DNA from: an uncultured Flavobacteriales bacterium
GTDB lineage: Bacteria > Bacteroidota > Bacteroidia > Flavobacteriales_G > Salibacteraceae
Length of the DNA stretch: 64,000 bases
NCBI GenBank assembly: GCA_943788145.1
Contig: CALSPD010000008.1
Coordinates: 62,001-126,000 of the forward strand
Direction: 5' to 3'
Part shown: in pieces, positions 27,410-35,037 of the stretch
How positions within the stretch are numbered: the stretch's first letter is position 1
Layout of the letters: each line of letters opens with the position of its first letter
The notes under the pieces: model-generated
The model's input: the letters and a program-made list of their open reading frames with translations, nothing else
What the model was told of the DNA's origin: nothing
Database searches by the model: none
Translations under genes and position numbers: made by a program

Positions 27410-28009
27410 CTAGATGGCGAGTTTGAGTTGTTCTGGTAGTTGTCGAAAGCTTTTTCGATGATGTGCCGTTATGCCATGGCTTCGAATTCCTTGCCGGTGC
27501 GCCTTTGTTGGGTAGCCTACATTGCTGTCCCATTGATAGACGGGGTGAATCTGATGCAGTTTGAACATCAATTCATCGCGGTAGGTTTTGGCTAGAATCG
27601 ATGCAGCTGCAATGGAGCCGTTTTTCGCATCTCCTTTGATGATGCATTCAAAGGGGATATCGAGCTCAGATCGAAAGCGATTGCCGTCAATCAATAGAAA
27701 TTCGGGAGTAATGCTTAGTCCTCTTACTGCGTTGGTCATGGCGAGGAATGACGCATTGAGTATGTTGATTTTGTCGATTACTTCGGGTGAAACTTCACAG
27801 ACACACCAGGCAATGGCCTTCTTTTTAATCAATGCCGTCATGGCCAAACGTTTCGACTCACTGAGTTTTTTCGAGTCCATCAAGTCGAGGTGTTTGAATC
27901 GAGGCGGCAATATCACCGCAGCCGCAACAACAGGCCCTGCCAAACAGCCTCGGCCAACTTCATCGCAGCCAGCTTCCAATCGTCTTGAATTGATTCGAGC
28001 GGGTAACAT
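27410..28009 (-). CDS. rnhB: Ribonuclease HII
   Basis: Endonuclease that cleaves the RNA strand of RNA-DNA hybrids and initiates removal of misincorporated ribonucleotides. The 199-residue protein has the DEVGRG signature (Asp16, Glu17), LLIDGN (Asp108) and the GDAKNGSIAAASILAKTYRD segment (Asp145), which together supply the acidic active site. The C terminus HRKSFRQLPEQLKLAI is typical. No obvious partner genes; the propeller gene starts 62 bp downstream. Confidence 0.96.
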   Translation of the reverse strand: MLPARINSRRLEAGCDEVGRGCLAGPVVAAAVILPPRFKHLDLMDSKKLSESKRLAMTALIKKKAIAWCVCEVSPEVIDKINILNASFLAMTNAVRGLSITPEFLLIDGNRFRSELDIPFECIIKGDAKNGSIAAASILAKTYRDELMFKLHQIHPVYQWDSNVGYPTKAHRQGIRSHGITAHHRKSFRQLPEQLKLAI

Positions 28010-28036
28010 GCCGCGAAACTAGAATAAGATGAAAAC

Positions 28037-28073
28037 AAAAAAGCCCTTTCGAATGAGTCGAAAGGGCTTTTTT
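28037..28073 (-). terminator. Terminator downstream of the YceI gene (bidirectional structure)
   Basis: An 11-bp perfect stem AGCCCTTTCGA/TCGAAAGGGCT with a 5-nt loop, flanked by A and T tracts on both sides. It lies 18 nt after the YceI stop and 27 nt before the rnhB start. Confidence 0.88.
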
Positions 28074-28091
28074 AACCTAAACCTAACCTAC

Positions 28092-28691
28092 CTAAATTTT
28101 TGCGCCAAGACTGATTTTTAAAACAAAATCATCCATAATGGCTTTATCGCCTAAACTGTCGAAAAAGTTGGCTGAGCCATACTTCACGTCATATTTCGTT
28201 CGATCTATTGTCATTTCTCCGTATGCAGCCAACTTGTCGTCTTTTATTTCAATCTTGGCTGGAAATGATACTTCGTTTGTTATTCCCTTTATGGTTAAAT
28301 CACCGGTAATTTGTGTGTTGAAACCGTCTTTTCCGGTTAAGGGCGCGGTTTTCTTTATTATAAATATGGCATCACTGTGGTTGCTAACATCAAAAAAATC
28401 AGCCGACTTAAGGTGGCCATCAAGCTTGCCCTTGTATTCGCCTTCAAGATCCGTTGTGTTGATGGTTGTCATGTCTATGGTGAATGATCCACCGACAATT
28501 GTATTTCCATCTAATTCGATTTGACCACTTTTTAAACCAACCGTGCCGTTGTGCTTCCCTGTTACTTTTTCGGCAAACCATTCCACTTTACTTGCTTCAG
28601 GTTTAACATTTAATGTTTTGACATTATCTGCTATAAAACTAAAAAGGAGTGTTCCGACAGCTGCGAGAGAGAGTATGAATCGTGTTTTCAT
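28092..28691 (-). CDS. YceI family protein
   Basis: A periplasmic lipocalin-like protein that may bind isoprenoid or other hydrophobic ligands. The 199-residue protein has a signal peptide (MKTRFILSLAAVGTLLFSFIA). YceI landmarks follow: KVEWFAEKVTGKHNGTVGLKSGQIELDGNTIVGGSFTIDMTTINTTD, LKSADFFDVSNHSDAIF, ITGDLTIKGITNEVSFPAKI, and the C-terminal YDVKYGSANFFDSLGDKAIMDDF. Monocistronic, with its own terminator. The short 3' leader before the hairpin contains AACCTA-type units. Confidence 0.93.
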   Translation of the reverse strand: MKTRFILSLAAVGTLLFSFIADNVKTLNVKPEASKVEWFAEKVTGKHNGTVGLKSGQIELDGNTIVGGSFTIDMTTINTTDLEGEYKGKLDGHLKSADFFDVSNHSDAIFIIKKTAPLTGKDGFNTQITGDLTIKGITNEVSFPAKIEIKDDKLAAYGEMTIDRTKYDVKYGSANFFDSLGDKAIMDDFVLKISLGAKI

Positions 28692-28829
28692 GGTCTGTGT
28701 GTTTAATTAGAAGGCAAATATATGTACATACATTGAATGTATATGTATATAAATGTTAATCTTTCGATTGGGTGCCTGTTTTCAAAGCCTATTCGACTTG
28801 AGTATTGCATATTTGCTCAAACAAAAAAA

Positions 28830-29384
28830 ATGGCACTTACCGAAACAATTCCATTGGACTTAGGCTTTGAGGCTCCACATTTTGATTTGGCAGACCCCGT
28901 TAATGGAGGGTTTAAATCGTTGACAGACCTTAAAGGAGAAAATGGAACCGTGGTCATGTTTATTTGCAATCATTGCCCTTTTGTGATTCATATAAGAGCG
29001 AAGCTGGTTGAACTTGCAACGCATTACCAAGCGCGTGGAATTGCTTTTATCGCCATCAATTCAAATGATGTGGCCAATTATCCCGATGATTCTCCTGAGA
29101 AAATGAAAGAAATGGCGCTTGAGCATGCCTTTCCTTTTACCTACTTATTTGATGAAACGCAGGCTGTTGCTCGAGCTTATAATGCCGCTTGCACCCCCGA
29201 TTTTTCCGTCTTCGATTCGAGCCTCAAATGCATTTATCGGGGTAGATTGGACGACAGCACTCCCGGAAATGGCAAACCAATAACTGGAACGGATCTCAGT
29301 CAATCGCTTGATTTGCTGTTGGCAGATAAACCACAATTAAGCAGCCAGTGGCCAAGTCTAGGCTGCAGCATCAAGTGGAAGTAA
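28830..29384 (+). CDS. Thioredoxin-like (AhpC/TSA-type) protein
   Basis: A 184-residue cytoplasmic-looking protein from the ATG at 28830 (MALTETIPLDLGFEAPHF); the frame is open further upstream, but that part reads as non-coding. The redox CxxC is CNHCPFV, in VVMFICNHCPFVIHIRAKL. The AIAINSNDVANYPDDSPEKM segment and the C-terminal SLGCSIKWK, with a third conserved Cys, mark the small family of thioredoxin-fold peroxiredoxin-like proteins. Likely a thiol-disulfide oxidoreductase; the substrate is unknown. Confidence 0.88.
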   Translation: MALTETIPLDLGFEAPHFDLADPVNGGFKSLTDLKGENGTVVMFICNHCPFVIHIRAKLVELATHYQARGIAFIAINSNDVANYPDDSPEKMKEMALEHAFPFTYLFDETQAVARAYNAACTPDFSVFDSSLKCIYRGRLDDSTPGNGKPITGTDLSQSLDLLLADKPQLSSQWPSLGCSIKWK

Positions 29385-29549
29385 TTAGATAAAAAGCTTC
29401 AGGAAAATCAGTGAAACCCCTGTGTAGCCAATAATGCTCATGATGAATGTTCTCCAAAAGGGCAGGCCGTCTCGAGCGGCTTTGGATGCGGTGAGCGCGG
29501 CTAGAACTAAAATGATCGAACTGAAGACGAAGATGATGGAAACGGACAT
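29385..29549 (-). CDS. Small membrane protein, 54 residues
   Basis: A short open frame not previously called here: MSVSIIFVFSSIILVLAALTASKAARDGLPFWRTFIMSIIGYTGVS... to LKLFI. It has two hydrophobic segments (about 4-21 and 35-53) separated by a short charged loop (KAARDG), consistent with a two-pass inner-membrane micro-protein. The stop abuts, tail-to-tail, the stop of the thioredoxin-like gene. The evidence is hydrophobicity and fit to the gap only. Confidence 0.5.
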   Translation of the reverse strand: MSVSIIFVFSSIILVLAALTASKAARDGLPFWRTFIMSIIGYTGVSLIFLKLFI

Positions 29550-29623
29550 AAACGGAGCCAAATTTCGAATATATCTGAATGTCTTGGCTATATCAGTTAT
29601 GTAATTTCTGACGTTAAATCCTA

Positions 29624-29631
29624 TATTTTTG
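29624..29631 (+). promoter_or_regulatory. Candidate -7 element (TATTTTTG) for the M23 peptidase gene
   Basis: An exact TAnnTTTG match ending 14 nt before the ATG at 29646. No clear TTG box at the expected spacing. Confidence 0.4.
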
Positions 29632-29645
29632 GTCGCCCTAATAAG

Positions 29646-30761
29646 ATGAGGACCCTATTAAGTTTCATTTTTTGCCTTGGAATGCTTGCGGCTCACGCAG
29701 GTAATCCCGTTAAGGACGAGGTCACTACGCGTGACACAGTCCAGGCAGTTGTGCTTTATGGCGAAGAAATTCTCTTTGATGCAGTAGAAGGGTTGACAGA
29801 CGATCAAGTGAGCGATTTGCGCGATTCGGTCATGAAGTTTCATGGTGCCAATCAGCTGACCAACTACATAAGTCTGTATTTGTCGTTGAAAAACAAAACG
29901 GAAGAACAACTCAATAGTTACATCGATTCATTGTTTGAAGCCGAAGGCCTCATTCCTTATGCCTTGATCAATCAGATCAATATTTATTTAGCAAATAAGC
30001 CCGAAGAAATTCCGATTATTCTTCCAAAGGACCTGTTTATTGGTACCACGGTGGAGGCCTTTCCCGCTTCTAATTTTTATCCCGAATGGGATGTGACTAA
30101 TCCAAACCCTTATCCAAATTCGCTCTGGGCTTCGGACACAGCTTTGTCTCTATTGCTCGCTAACAATGATGAATTGGGGAAGTTTCATATTCCCGTTGAC
30201 GATGTACTAACTTCAAAATTTGGTTGGAGAGACGGACGAATGCACAATGGCATCGACATCGACCTTCAAGTATGGGATACGGTTGTTGCCGCCTTTCCTG
30301 GAGTGGTTCGGGTGGCGCGTGCATATGGAGGTTATGGGCGAGTGGTGGTCATCCGCCATTACAATGGATTGGAAACAACATACGCCCACCTGCATCGATT
30401 TAAAGTGAAAGAAGGTGAGCGGGTGGAAGGCGGTCAACTCATCGGATTGGGTGGAAGTTCAGGACACAGTACCGGAAGCCATTTGCATTTTGAAGTTCGA
30501 TTCAAAGGCGTTCCAATCAATCCATTAAGCTTTATTTCCTTTGAAGATCAAGCCTTGGTAAATGACACTTTGGTTTTAAAACGAACTAAAAACGGCTTCG
30601 CGGCCTACCCAAAAGGCATCTTATTTCACACCGTGAAAAGAGGCGATACCCTTTATGACATTGCCAAAGCATATGGCACCACCACGTATAAGATCGCTGA
30701 GCTAAATGGCATTAGAAGAAATGGCTATTTATCAGTCGGACAAAGGCTTCGAGTGATATGA
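29646..30761 (+). CDS. M23 family metallopeptidase with C-terminal LysM domain
   Basis: A periplasmic peptidoglycan endopeptidase. It has a signal peptide (MRTLLSFIFCLGMLAAHA). An acidic, helical N-terminal region precedes the lysostaphin-type M23 domain (about residues 190-295), with zinc ligands in HNGIDID (HxxxD) and HLHFE and the catalytic YAHLH. A LysM module ends the protein (FHTVKRGDTLYDIAKAYGTTTYKIAELNGI). All metal ligands are intact, so it is likely an active enzyme. It overlaps the next gene by 4 nt. Confidence 0.93.
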   Translation: MRTLLSFIFCLGMLAAHAGNPVKDEVTTRDTVQAVVLYGEEILFDAVEGLTDDQVSDLRDSVMKFHGANQLTNYISLYLSLKNKTEEQLNSYIDSLFEAEGLIPYALINQINIYLANKPEEIPIILPKDLFIGTTVEAFPASNFYPEWDVTNPNPYPNSLWASDTALSLLLANNDELGKFHIPVDDVLTSKFGWRDGRMHNGIDIDLQVWDTVVAAFPGVVRVARAYGGYGRVVVIRHYNGLETTYAHLHRFKVKEGERVEGGQLIGLGGSSGHSTGSHLHFEVRFKGVPINPLSFISFEDQALVNDTLVLKRTKNGFAAYPKGILFHTVKRGDTLYDIAKAYGTTTYKIAELNGIRRNGYLSVGQRLRVI

Positions 30762-31108
30762 TTGACTTTGAGGAGCAATTTAACTTCACCAATAAACTGA
30801 AACACCCGACCAACGAAAAAATCATCGTTTATCGGCATTTGGTGGAAGAACAGGCCGAATATTTTGGCGTTTTACTCACGGAGGCCAACATCGCATACGA
30901 ATTTCAAGTGGATGAAGCGCACGAGAAGAAACCCCGATATTTTGGCATAGCACGCATTCACGAGAAAAAAGTAGATCGCCTAAATTTTATTGCCTTGGGT
31001 AGGAATCGACCGAAATTCATCGATTCGGCTCCCATTCGTTGGATCATTATTTTCATCTCGGTTTTCATCCTTGCCTTGGCCATTTTTGGCGTAATAGTGA
31101 GCAAGTAA
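30758..31108 (+). CDS. Hypothetical tail-anchored membrane protein
   Basis: Not recognised. A 116-residue protein with a soluble domain of about 90 residues (acidic and aromatic, with EEQAEYFGVLLTEANIAYEFQVDEAHEKKPRYFGIARIHEKKVDRLNFIALG) followed by one C-terminal membrane helix (WIIIFISVFILALAIFGVIV). It is translationally coupled to the M23 peptidase gene by a 4-nt overlap, so a role linked to envelope remodelling is plausible but inferred only from position. Confidence 0.65.
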   Translation: MIDFEEQFNFTNKLKHPTNEKIIVYRHLVEEQAEYFGVLLTEANIAYEFQVDEAHEKKPRYFGIARIHEKKVDRLNFIALGRNRPKFIDSAPIRWIIIFISVFILALAIFGVIVSK

Positions 31109-31162
31109 ACCGTTTTCTTATTCAGATTTGCCCAATGCAGAGTTTTACCCACCTTTGAAACA

Positions 31163-31957
31163 TTGAAAAAGCTCGTCATCATATTGGGTATATTGTTCAT
31201 CGCAGTTTTTGCGCATGCACAAGAACGGGTTACCACTTTTGGTCTTCAGTTTAAGCCTATCATTCCGAGCGATTTGTTGGGAACAGGAAAAACGGTTAGC
31301 ACGGGTTCTGAAAATAACTATGAAGTCAGCCAGAAAATGGGTTATTCCTTTGGAGGCGTGGTTCGCAAGGGCTACACCGATTGGCTTTCCCTCGAAACCG
31401 GAATTAATTTCGTTAGGCGCAATTATGAAGCGCGGGTTTTTAGCGCCTCCTCGCAGTTTTCAGATTCGTCCACCTTTGGTGTCATTGCCTATGAAATCCC
31501 TGTTTCGGCACTAATTTTTGTTCGCTTGAGCGACCACCTATATATGGATGGCGCTTTTGGCTTGGCTATGGATATGTTTCCTTCGGATGTCTCTACAGCA
31601 GGCCGACACGACAGCTTCTATCAGCGGAGTTTTCGAAATTCTTGGTCCAAAAAAACCGAAGTGTTGCCTTGGTTAAATGCAGGACTCATTGCCAACGTAG
31701 GTTTTGAATACCGAACCGACAAGGCCGGCTATTTCTATTTTGGAGGATCTTACCATAGGCCATTTAAGTCCATTTACAATTCCTTTTTGATCTACGATAG
31801 AAACAGCGTGAGCGAGCAGGGCTTTTTGCAATTGTCGGGCAACTACTTAACCCTCGACATCAAGTATTTCTTTCACGAAGAAGCCGAACCGCGTAAGGCA
31901 CCAAAGTCGGATGATGAAACACCTGCTTGGATGTTAAAGCAGAAAGAAGGGAAGTAG
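31163..31957 (+). CDS. Outer-membrane beta-barrel protein
   Basis: A 264-residue protein with a signal peptide (KKLVIILGILFIAVFAHAQ) from a TTG codon, followed by repeated amphipathic strands typical of the 8-to-10-strand porin-like barrels of Bacteroidota (SFGGVVRKGYTDWLSLETGINFVRRNYEARV, LIFVRLSDHLYMDGAFGLAMDM, ANVGFEYRTDKAGYFYFGGSYHRPF, LTLDIKYFF). A 24-residue hydrophilic tail follows the last strand. No ligand can be predicted. It faces mltF tail-to-tail with a 7-bp gap. Confidence 0.75.
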   Translation: MKKLVIILGILFIAVFAHAQERVTTFGLQFKPIIPSDLLGTGKTVSTGSENNYEVSQKMGYSFGGVVRKGYTDWLSLETGINFVRRNYEARVFSASSQFSDSSTFGVIAYEIPVSALIFVRLSDHLYMDGAFGLAMDMFPSDVSTAGRHDSFYQRSFRNSWSKKTEVLPWLNAGLIANVGFEYRTDKAGYFYFGGSYHRPFKSIYNSFLIYDRNSVSEQGFLQLSGNYLTLDIKYFFHEEAEPRKAPKSDDETPAWMLKQKEGK

Positions 31958-31964
31958 AAGCCAG

Positions 31965-33383
31965 TTAAGTACCCCCAAACGTATTTCGATAGTGCGTCCA
32001 ATAGGTTTCCACGGCCAACACATAGTGCACGGGGTCGGTGCCGCGGCAATAGCCGTATTTGACTACTTCATCGTTGTAAAACTCGGGCTGCATCAGCATT
32101 TCGAGGTAGTGCGCAATAATGGGCCACTGATTGGCGTCTTGGCCATATTTAATGGCTAGGCGTTGGGCGTCTTGCACATGGCCCAGCCCAACATTGTATG
32201 AGGCCAACACAAATCGAATGCGCATGGCGCTATCGGCAATGCTCTCTTCCCAGTGTTCCATAACAGCGGCTATATAGGAAACTCCAGCTTGAATGTTTTG
32301 CTCGGGATCGAGCACGCTGTCGGCACCAAAGTGGGCTGCGGTGTTGGGAATCAACTGCATAAGTCCGCTGGCTCCAGATGCCGCTTGGGCATTTGGGTTG
32401 AAATTCGATTCCTTCTTGATCATGGCCGCTAGTAACTTCCAGTCCCAACCAATGCGCTTGCTTTCTCTGCGGAGTATGTCGTCATAGGCCGAAATTCCGC
32501 CTCCTTTCAAGGAAGAAAACTTGCTCATGACCCGTTTTTTGTGTTGCGTTCGAGCCTGAAAATATTTCATGTGAATCATGGCAAAGGACTTTGATGCTTT
32601 AAACTCGGTAAGCCAGGTATTCAACGAATCGAGCAACTCATGGGACGATTGACGCGCTGCCCATGCCACGTCCTGCTCTTCGCTCAACTTCGTATTGATG
32701 TCGATGTTGGGGAAATAGGCCTTGTTTAGCCGAGCAATGTTTTCATCGGCAACGGTGTATTCAATTTCGCCTTTTGCCACCTGTTCGATCAATTGTTCGG
32801 TGGTCAATTTGCTGACCGTTTCAATGTTGATTTGATGGTTTAACGGAATGTTGGCTTCGGCTAATAACGGATAGTAAGAGCTTTCATAGCGCACATAAAC
32901 GGTTTTGCCTACCAAGTTTTCTATGCTTTTTACAAGCATAGTGTCAATACTGGCCTTTGGCATGGAATACCAACCGGTGGGTAGGCGTTGAACCAAAACC
33001 TGATGGGTTTGAAGAATGGGTTGAGAAAAATTTATGAGCTCTTGTCGCTCGGGTGTAACGGTGTAATTGGCGGCAATTAAATCGCCTTCGCCTTGCTCCA
33101 ACATATCAACAATGCAGTCGAGGTCTTCCACGGCCTTGATTTCCAACTGAACACCCAATTCCTTAGCGAAACGTTTTAATAGATCGTATTCAAATCCGAC
33201 TGCCGCACCTTGATAAACGAAATAGCTGGTGGAGCTAACATCGGTCAGTGCAACGAGTTTGCCGCTGGCAATGATTTCATCTAAGTCGCGACAAAAGGGC
33301 GCTTGCTCCACTCGGGCCTTTTTGTTTTTAAGGCCGCAACCAGCGAGGCTAAAAGCGATTAAGAAGATGAGGAAGCGAATCAC
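31965..33383 (-). CDS. mltF: Membrane-bound lytic murein transglycosylase F
   Basis: A peptidoglycan-cleaving lytic transglycosylase. The lipoprotein signal MIRFLIFLIAFSLAGC gives Cys16 as the anchor. Residues about 30-265 are a periplasmic solute-binding (SBP_bac_3-like) regulatory domain (GAAVGFEYDLLKRFAKELGV...AANYTVTPERQELINFSQPI). Residues about 295-440 are the SLT domain, with the catalytic Glu in AAMIKKESNFNPNAQAASGASGLMQLIPNTA and the LASYNVGLGHV signature. Both parts are complete. A small membrane protein is encoded 30 bp upstream in the same direction. Confidence 0.94.
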   Translation of the reverse strand: MIRFLIFLIAFSLAGCGLKNKKARVEQAPFCRDLDEIIASGKLVALTDVSSTSYFVYQGAAVGFEYDLLKRFAKELGVQLEIKAVEDLDCIVDMLEQGEGDLIAANYTVTPERQELINFSQPILQTHQVLVQRLPTGWYSMPKASIDTMLVKSIENLVGKTVYVRYESSYYPLLAEANIPLNHQINIETVSKLTTEQLIEQVAKGEIEYTVADENIARLNKAYFPNIDINTKLSEEQDVAWAARQSSHELLDSLNTWLTEFKASKSFAMIHMKYFQARTQHKKRVMSKFSSLKGGGISAYDDILRRESKRIGWDWKLLAAMIKKESNFNPNAQAASGASGLMQLIPNTAAHFGADSVLDPEQNIQAGVSYIAAVMEHWEESIADSAMRIRFVLASYNVGLGHVQDAQRLAIKYGQDANQWPIIAHYLEMLMQPEFYNDEVVKYGYCRGTDPVHYVLAVETYWTHYRNTFGGT

Positions 33384-33413
33384 TGTGCTAGATTACACAA
33401 TTGACTCGAAATA

Positions 33414-33596
33414 TCATGAAAGTCGAACGAAAGTGTAAAATGCTATCCAGATTCCGAGTAGAATGAGTAGGATGTAACCGGTTCCTTTGTAGTATTTCTT
33501 CTGCAATCGAGCGTCCTTGACATAAGCCCAAATGAGGTAGATCGCAAAAGCGATAAGAAAGCAAATGGTGAAAATGATTCGGCCTGTGGTAAACAT
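33414..33596 (-). CDS. Small two-helix membrane protein, 60 residues
   Basis: Not assigned to a family. MFTTGRIIFTICFLIAFAIYLIWAYVKDARLQKKYYKGTG... contains two membrane segments (about 7-26 and 40-57) joined by a basic loop (KDARLQKKYYKG), which by the positive-inside rule would lie in the cytoplasm. It starts at a good ATG, is followed 30 bp later by mltF on the same strand, and may share its transcript. Confidence 0.65.
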   Translation of the reverse strand: MFTTGRIIFTICFLIAFAIYLIWAYVKDARLQKKYYKGTGYILLILLGIWIAFYTFVRLS

Positions 33597-33742
33597 AAAT
33601 TGGATTGAGCGTTCAAAGAAAGCAGCTAATTGTGATTTAGCCTGAAGGATTTAACAGCAAGTGTCAAAAAGTGTTTTGTGTGAGGATAGATGTTGGTTTT
33701 TGACCCTGCCATGATTTACTTTCGGCCGACAATAAAAAGACA

Positions 33743-34861
33743 ATGGCAAAAACCGAAAAATCCAAAAAGGCTGACAAGCCTACTGTGTTGACAGACAAAT
33801 CCATGAAATTTCTTGAGGCCTACCTCAACAATGCTTCGCCAACTGGGTTTGAGTGGCCGGGCCAGCAACTTTGGTTGGATTATTTGAAGCCTTACATTGA
33901 CGAGTATTTTGTGGATACCTACGGAACGGCTGTTGGGGTGATTAACCCAGAAGCGAAGTATAAAGTCGTGATTGAAGCACATGCCGATGAAATTTCTTGG
34001 TTTGTGCATTACATCACCGATGATGGAATGATATACGTAAAGCGAAATGGTGGTTCTGATCATCAGATTGCTCCATCTAAACGCGTTTTGATTCATACGG
34101 ACAAAGGCCGAGTAACGGCTGTTTTTGGCTGGCCAGCCATCCACGTGCGCAAGTCTGGAAAGGATGAGAAAATTCCTTCTACTACCAATATTTTCTTGGA
34201 TTGCGGAGCTCGATCAAAAAAGGAAGTGGAAGAAATGGGCATTCATGTGGGATGTGTCATCACCTATCCCGATGAGTTCATGATTTTGAACAAAAACCAT
34301 TTGGTTGGCCGCGCCCTCGACAATAGAATGGGTGGTTTTATGATAGCCGAAGTGGCTCGATTGCTCAAGGAGAATAAAAAGAAATTGCCCTTTGGTTTGT
34401 ATATCGTGAATGCCGTCCAAGAGGAAATAGGGCTTCGAGGAGCCGAAATGATCGTAGAGCGCATTCGGCCAAACGTGGCCATTGTGACAGATGTTTGTCA
34501 TGACACAACCACGCCAATGATGAATAAATTTGAGCAAGGTGATTTCAAATCAGGAGATGGCCCCGTGTTGAGTTATGCACCAGCCGTTCAAAATAACTTG
34601 CTCAAGTTGATCATAAAAGCAGCTGAAGACAACGACATTAGTTTCCAACGAATGGCCGCATCGCGCTATACAGGAACGGACACAGATGCTTTCGCTTTTG
34701 GTGCTGGTGGAGTGGCTTCTGCACTTATTTCATTGCCGTTGCGCTATATGCATACAACCGTTGAAATGGTGCACAAGGATGACGTTGAAAACGTGATTCG
34801 ATTGATCTACAATTCGGTGTTGAGCATAGAGGATAACCACGATTTTAGGTACATCAAATAA
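33743..34861 (+). CDS. M42 family metallopeptidase (glutamyl aminopeptidase-like)
   Basis: A cytosolic di-metal aminopeptidase of the M42/FrvX family, 372 residues. The metal and catalytic motifs are intact: HADEI (AHADEISW), the bridging Asp region RALDNRMGG, the catalytic Glu pair in NAVQEEIGLRGA, VTDVCHDT, and the final His in YMHTTVEMVHKDD. The N terminus is short, basic and not a signal peptide. It probably trims peptides produced by Clp or other proteases. It is monocistronic, with yidC 176 bp downstream. Confidence 0.92.
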   Translation: MAKTEKSKKADKPTVLTDKSMKFLEAYLNNASPTGFEWPGQQLWLDYLKPYIDEYFVDTYGTAVGVINPEAKYKVVIEAHADEISWFVHYITDDGMIYVKRNGGSDHQIAPSKRVLIHTDKGRVTAVFGWPAIHVRKSGKDEKIPSTTNIFLDCGARSKKEVEEMGIHVGCVITYPDEFMILNKNHLVGRALDNRMGGFMIAEVARLLKENKKKLPFGLYIVNAVQEEIGLRGAEMIVERIRPNVAIVTDVCHDTTTPMMNKFEQGDFKSGDGPVLSYAPAVQNNLLKLIIKAAEDNDISFQRMAASRYTGTDTDAFAFGAGGVASALISLPLRYMHTTVEMVHKDDVENVIRLIYNSVLSIEDNHDFRYIK

Positions 34862-34968
34862 AGACTCCGACTTTTTGACGCGCCTTCGGCCTTGGTCTTA
34901 TGTTTGACTAAGGGCGAGCGCTGCATTTGCAGTCATTGATTTTCAAGTCATTAATAACCGTTAAAAAA

Positions 34969-34976
34969 TACCTTTG
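34969..34976 (+). promoter_or_regulatory. Candidate -7 element (TACCTTTG) for yidC
   Basis: An exact TAnnTTTG followed by CGCC, as at several other promoters here, 61 nt before the ATG. The rest of the 176-bp gap contains only a weak imperfect hairpin. Confidence 0.55.
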
Positions 34977-35037
34977 CGCCCCGTTTACACCGTGCGATTA
35001 TAGTTCGGTTTCGGTTGGTATTAAGAAGAACTAAGGA

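Noticed and set aside
34890..34913. Imperfect hairpin CCTTGGTC/GACTAAGG after the M42 peptidase gene
   Set aside because: An 8-bp stem with one G-U pair and no T tract; too weak to call a terminator or structured RNA.
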